A DNA stretch of 7,071 nt from an uncultured Acetatifactor sp. (GTDB lineage Bacteria; Bacillota; Clostridia; Lachnospirales; Lachnospiraceae), in NCBI GenBank assembly GCA_910586515.1, contig CAJUGL010000100.1, positions 1 through 7,071 of the forward strand, read 5' to 3'. Shown in pieces: positions 5,835 through 7,071 of this stretch; the first letter of the stretch is position 1; each line of letters begins with the position of its first letter. Both the position numbers and the translations under genes were made by a program. The notes under the pieces were generated by a model. It was not told the origin of the DNA. It was given only the letters and a program-made list of their open reading frames with translations, and made no database searches.

Positions 5835-6365
5835 ATGGTGCTATCAGACAGAACAATCATGAGAATGCTGGAGGAAGGAACTTTGCGGATATCTCCTCTG
5901 GAGAGGGAGCAGATACAGCCGGCCAGCGTGGATATAAGGCTTGGCAATACATTCAGCATTGTGGAGGACTCGCCTACGGGAATCGTGACTTTAGATAAGG
6001 AAATGAAGTACAAGACCATTACCAGCGACACCTATGTGCTTTTGCCGAATCAGTTCGTCCTGGCGACCACCCAGGAATATTTTGAGCTGCCGGACGATCT
6101 GACGGCATTTGTGGAGGGACGCAGTTCTCTGGGGAGAATGGGGCTGTTTATCCAGAATGCGGGGTGGGTGGACCCCGGGTTTCGGGGGGAGATTACCCTG
6201 GAGCTGTACAATGTCAACCGCTGTGCCATTGAGCTGAGAGCCGGGCGCAGGGTGGGACAGCTGGTGTTCTCCCGAATGGACGACAGAGCGTTAAGACCCT
6301 ATGACGGCAAATACCAGGGACAGAGGGGCGCCACCGGCTCAAAAGCCTTTTTGGATAAGGGCTGA
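5835..6365 (+). CDS. dcd: dCTP deaminase, possibly bifunctional dCTP deaminase/dUTPase
   Basis: This enzyme deaminates dCTP to dUTP (or to dUMP if bifunctional), feeding thymidylate synthesis; it is a cytosolic trimer in the family. Its 176 residues match the compact Firmicute form. Conserved blocks are QPASVDIRLGN (29-39), FVEGRSSLGRMGL (92-104), NAGWVDPGF (108-116) and GEITLELYN (118-126). E123 corresponds to catalytic E138 of E. coli Dcd. S98, R101 and the C-terminal GKYQGQRGA (158-166) fit nucleotide binding. Where E. coli has TAHR, this protein has NAGW. The AGW/AGF form occurs in the bifunctional M. jannaschii and M. tuberculosis enzymes, and the whole block resembles my recollection of the Bacillus halodurans bifunctional enzyme. 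The second activity is therefore plausible but unproven. The ATG at 5835 follows GGAGGAAG. The gene is monocistronic and convergent with the next gene, with a 27-base gap. Confidence 0.94.
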   Translation: MVLSDRTIMRMLEEGTLRISPLEREQIQPASVDIRLGNTFSIVEDSPTGIVTLDKEMKYKTITSDTYVLLPNQFVLATTQEYFELPDDLTAFVEGRSSLGRMGLFIQNAGWVDPGFRGEITLELYNVNRCAIELRAGRRVGQLVFSRMDDRALRPYDGKYQGQRGATGSKAFLDKG

Positions 6366-6392
6366 TGAGCGCAGGTCCTCTTTTGCCCGATA

Positions 6393-6854
6393 TTACCATC
6401 TGCAGGCCCCTCCCAGGAATTCGGCGCAGCGTTCCAGTCCGGCCTGATCGCTTTGATCGAACCGGTTCGGCAGAGGGCTGTCGATATCCAGAACGGCTTT
6501 TACGGTTCCGCCGCTCAGGATGGGGACGACGATTTCCGAGTTGGAGGCCTTGTCACAGGCAATGTGCCCCGGAAATTCATGTACGTCTGCCACAAGCTGG
6601 GTGAGGGCCGCGGCTGCCGCGGTACCGCAGACACCTTTTCCGAAGGGAATGCGGATGCAGGCAGGCTTTCCCTGGAAGGGACCCAGGATCAGCTCCTGGT
6701 TTCGGGCCAGGTAGAAGCCCACCCAATTGATGTCTGTGAGATTCAGGTTCAGCACTGCCGAGGCGTTGGAAAGAATGGCAAGGGTATCGCCGTCAGCGTC
6801 CGTCATGGCTTCCAGCTGGGCGAGGATCAGAGAATAATCGGTTTGGTTTTGCAT
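6393..6854 (-). CDS. Free methionine-(R)-sulfoxide reductase, GAF domain (YtsP/YebR/fRMsr family)
   Basis: A cytosolic GAF-domain enzyme that reduces free L-methionine-(R)-sulfoxide to methionine, protecting against oxidation. The 153 residues form a single GAF domain: DINWVGFYL (41-49), LGPFQGKPAC (57-66), GKGVCGTAAA (72-81), HEFPGHIACDKASNSEI (92-108) and AVLDIDSPL (120-128). All three family cysteines are present as C66, C76 and C100, with the same 10- and 24-residue spacing as C84, C94 and C118 of E. coli YebR, so it should be active. A TTG codon at 6866 is in frame, but AAGGA lies only two bases before it. The ATG at 6854 is about 12 bases from the same ribosome site and is preferred, though that spacing is long. 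It is monocistronic, with its own promoter next to a dispersed repeat. Confidence 0.93.
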   Translation of the reverse strand: MQNQTDYSLILAQLEAMTDADGDTLAILSNASAVLNLNLTDINWVGFYLARNQELILGPFQGKPACIRIPFGKGVCGTAAAAALTQLVADVHEFPGHIACDKASNSEIVVPILSGGTVKAVLDIDSPLPNRFDQSDQAGLERCAEFLGGACRW

Positions 6855-6889
6855 GGTGTTTTTCAATCCTTTCTTTCGTCGTTTTCCGA

Positions 6890-6905
6890 CACAGGATTCC
6901 CTGTG
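6890..6905 (-). promoter_or_regulatory. Small perfect hairpin in the sulfoxide reductase leader
   Basis: CACAGG (6890-6895) and CCTGTG (6900-6905) pair perfectly around a 4-base loop. On the minus strand an overlapping alternative stem GGATTC/GAATCC competes with it, so the leader could switch between folds. It lies between the predicted transcript start (about 6922) and the ribosome site. Function unknown. Confidence 0.35.
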
Positions 6906-6928
6906 ATCGAATCCCTTTGTATCATATC

Positions 6929-6957
6929 ATTATATCTGCAAGGTTTTGTTTCCGCAA
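6929..6957 (-). promoter_or_regulatory. Promoter of the sulfoxide reductase gene
   Basis: On the minus strand, -35 TTGCGG (6952-6957), 17-base spacer and a perfect -10 TATAAT (6929-6934). The start is near 6922 and the leader about 68 nt. The -35 box begins 18 bases from the end of repeat copy 2, so the repeat abuts this promoter. Confidence 0.65.
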
Positions 6958-6975
6958 CCGATTTTGCGTTTTTTT

Positions 6976-7071
6976 GTAACAGTTCAGACAGCCCTTCTCG
7001 CGAAGTCAAAATTGCGTTCTGTGCAATTTTGCGAGACTTGCGGGCGCCAAAACGCATTCTTTTCGCGTTTT
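6976..7071. repeat. MITE-like intergenic repeat, copy 2 (cut by window end)
   Basis: It begins with the terminal repeat GTAACAGTTCAGACA (6976-6990) and is the reverse complement of 1353-1480 of copy 1. Only four substitutions are seen over 96 bases, and two of the three 16-bp units are absent. The core forms a clean hairpin, CAAAATTGC (7007-7015) and GCAATTTTG (7023-7031), with a 7-base loop. The other terminal repeat must lie beyond the window. A short open frame through it on the minus strand is not a gene. Confidence 0.75.

Noticed and set aside
6863..7057. Short minus-strand open frame through repeat copy 2
   Set aside because: The predicted peptide comes from the repeat and the promoter region of the reductase gene. 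The same peptide stretch (ILTSREGLSELLQ) appears from copy 1, which shows it is repeat translation and not a protein.

Overview
The window looks like a chromosomal segment of an anaerobic Firmicute, probably a Lachnospiraceae-type Clostridium. The evidence is moderately high GC, strong AGGAGG-type ribosome sites, consensus sigma-A promoters, and families common in that group: a YozG-like small XRE regulator beside a polytopic membrane protein, a zinc-ribbon/LRR surface protein, and a YtsP-type GAF protein. The genus cannot be fixed from sequence reading alone. Six protein genes are supported. No rRNA, tRNA, CRISPR array or transposase gene is seen.

Layout. Bases 1-334 hold no convincing gene. 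They carry a strong promoter and a roughly 165-nt leader with extensive possible pairing, ahead of a CaCA-family Na+/Ca2+ antiporter (335-1297, +). Between the antiporter and the convergent LRR gene lies a 172-bp MITE-like repeat (1309-1480) with 15-bp terminal inverted repeats and a triplicated 16-bp core. The minus strand then carries an LRR protein with its own promoter (1498-3414). It lies downstream of a compact three-gene unit read 5600 to 3523: multi-pass membrane protein, small XRE regulator, lipoprotein. The unit has a near-consensus promoter with a palindrome in its spacer and a second dyad in its leader. Divergent from it is a dCTP deaminase gene (5835-6365, +), which is convergent with a free methionine-(R)-sulfoxide reductase gene (6393-6854, -). 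The window ends inside a second, inverted copy of the repeat (6976-7071).

How the parts relate. The antiporter, deaminase and sulfoxide reductase are ordinary housekeeping functions (ion balance, dUTP/dTTP supply, repair of oxidised free methionine) with separate promoters. The accessory interest lies in the membrane protein/XRE/lipoprotein unit, which looks autoregulated and envelope-directed, the adjacent zinc-ribbon/TM/LRR protein, the structured antiporter leader, and the dispersed repeat. None of these has a function that can be assigned from sequence alone.
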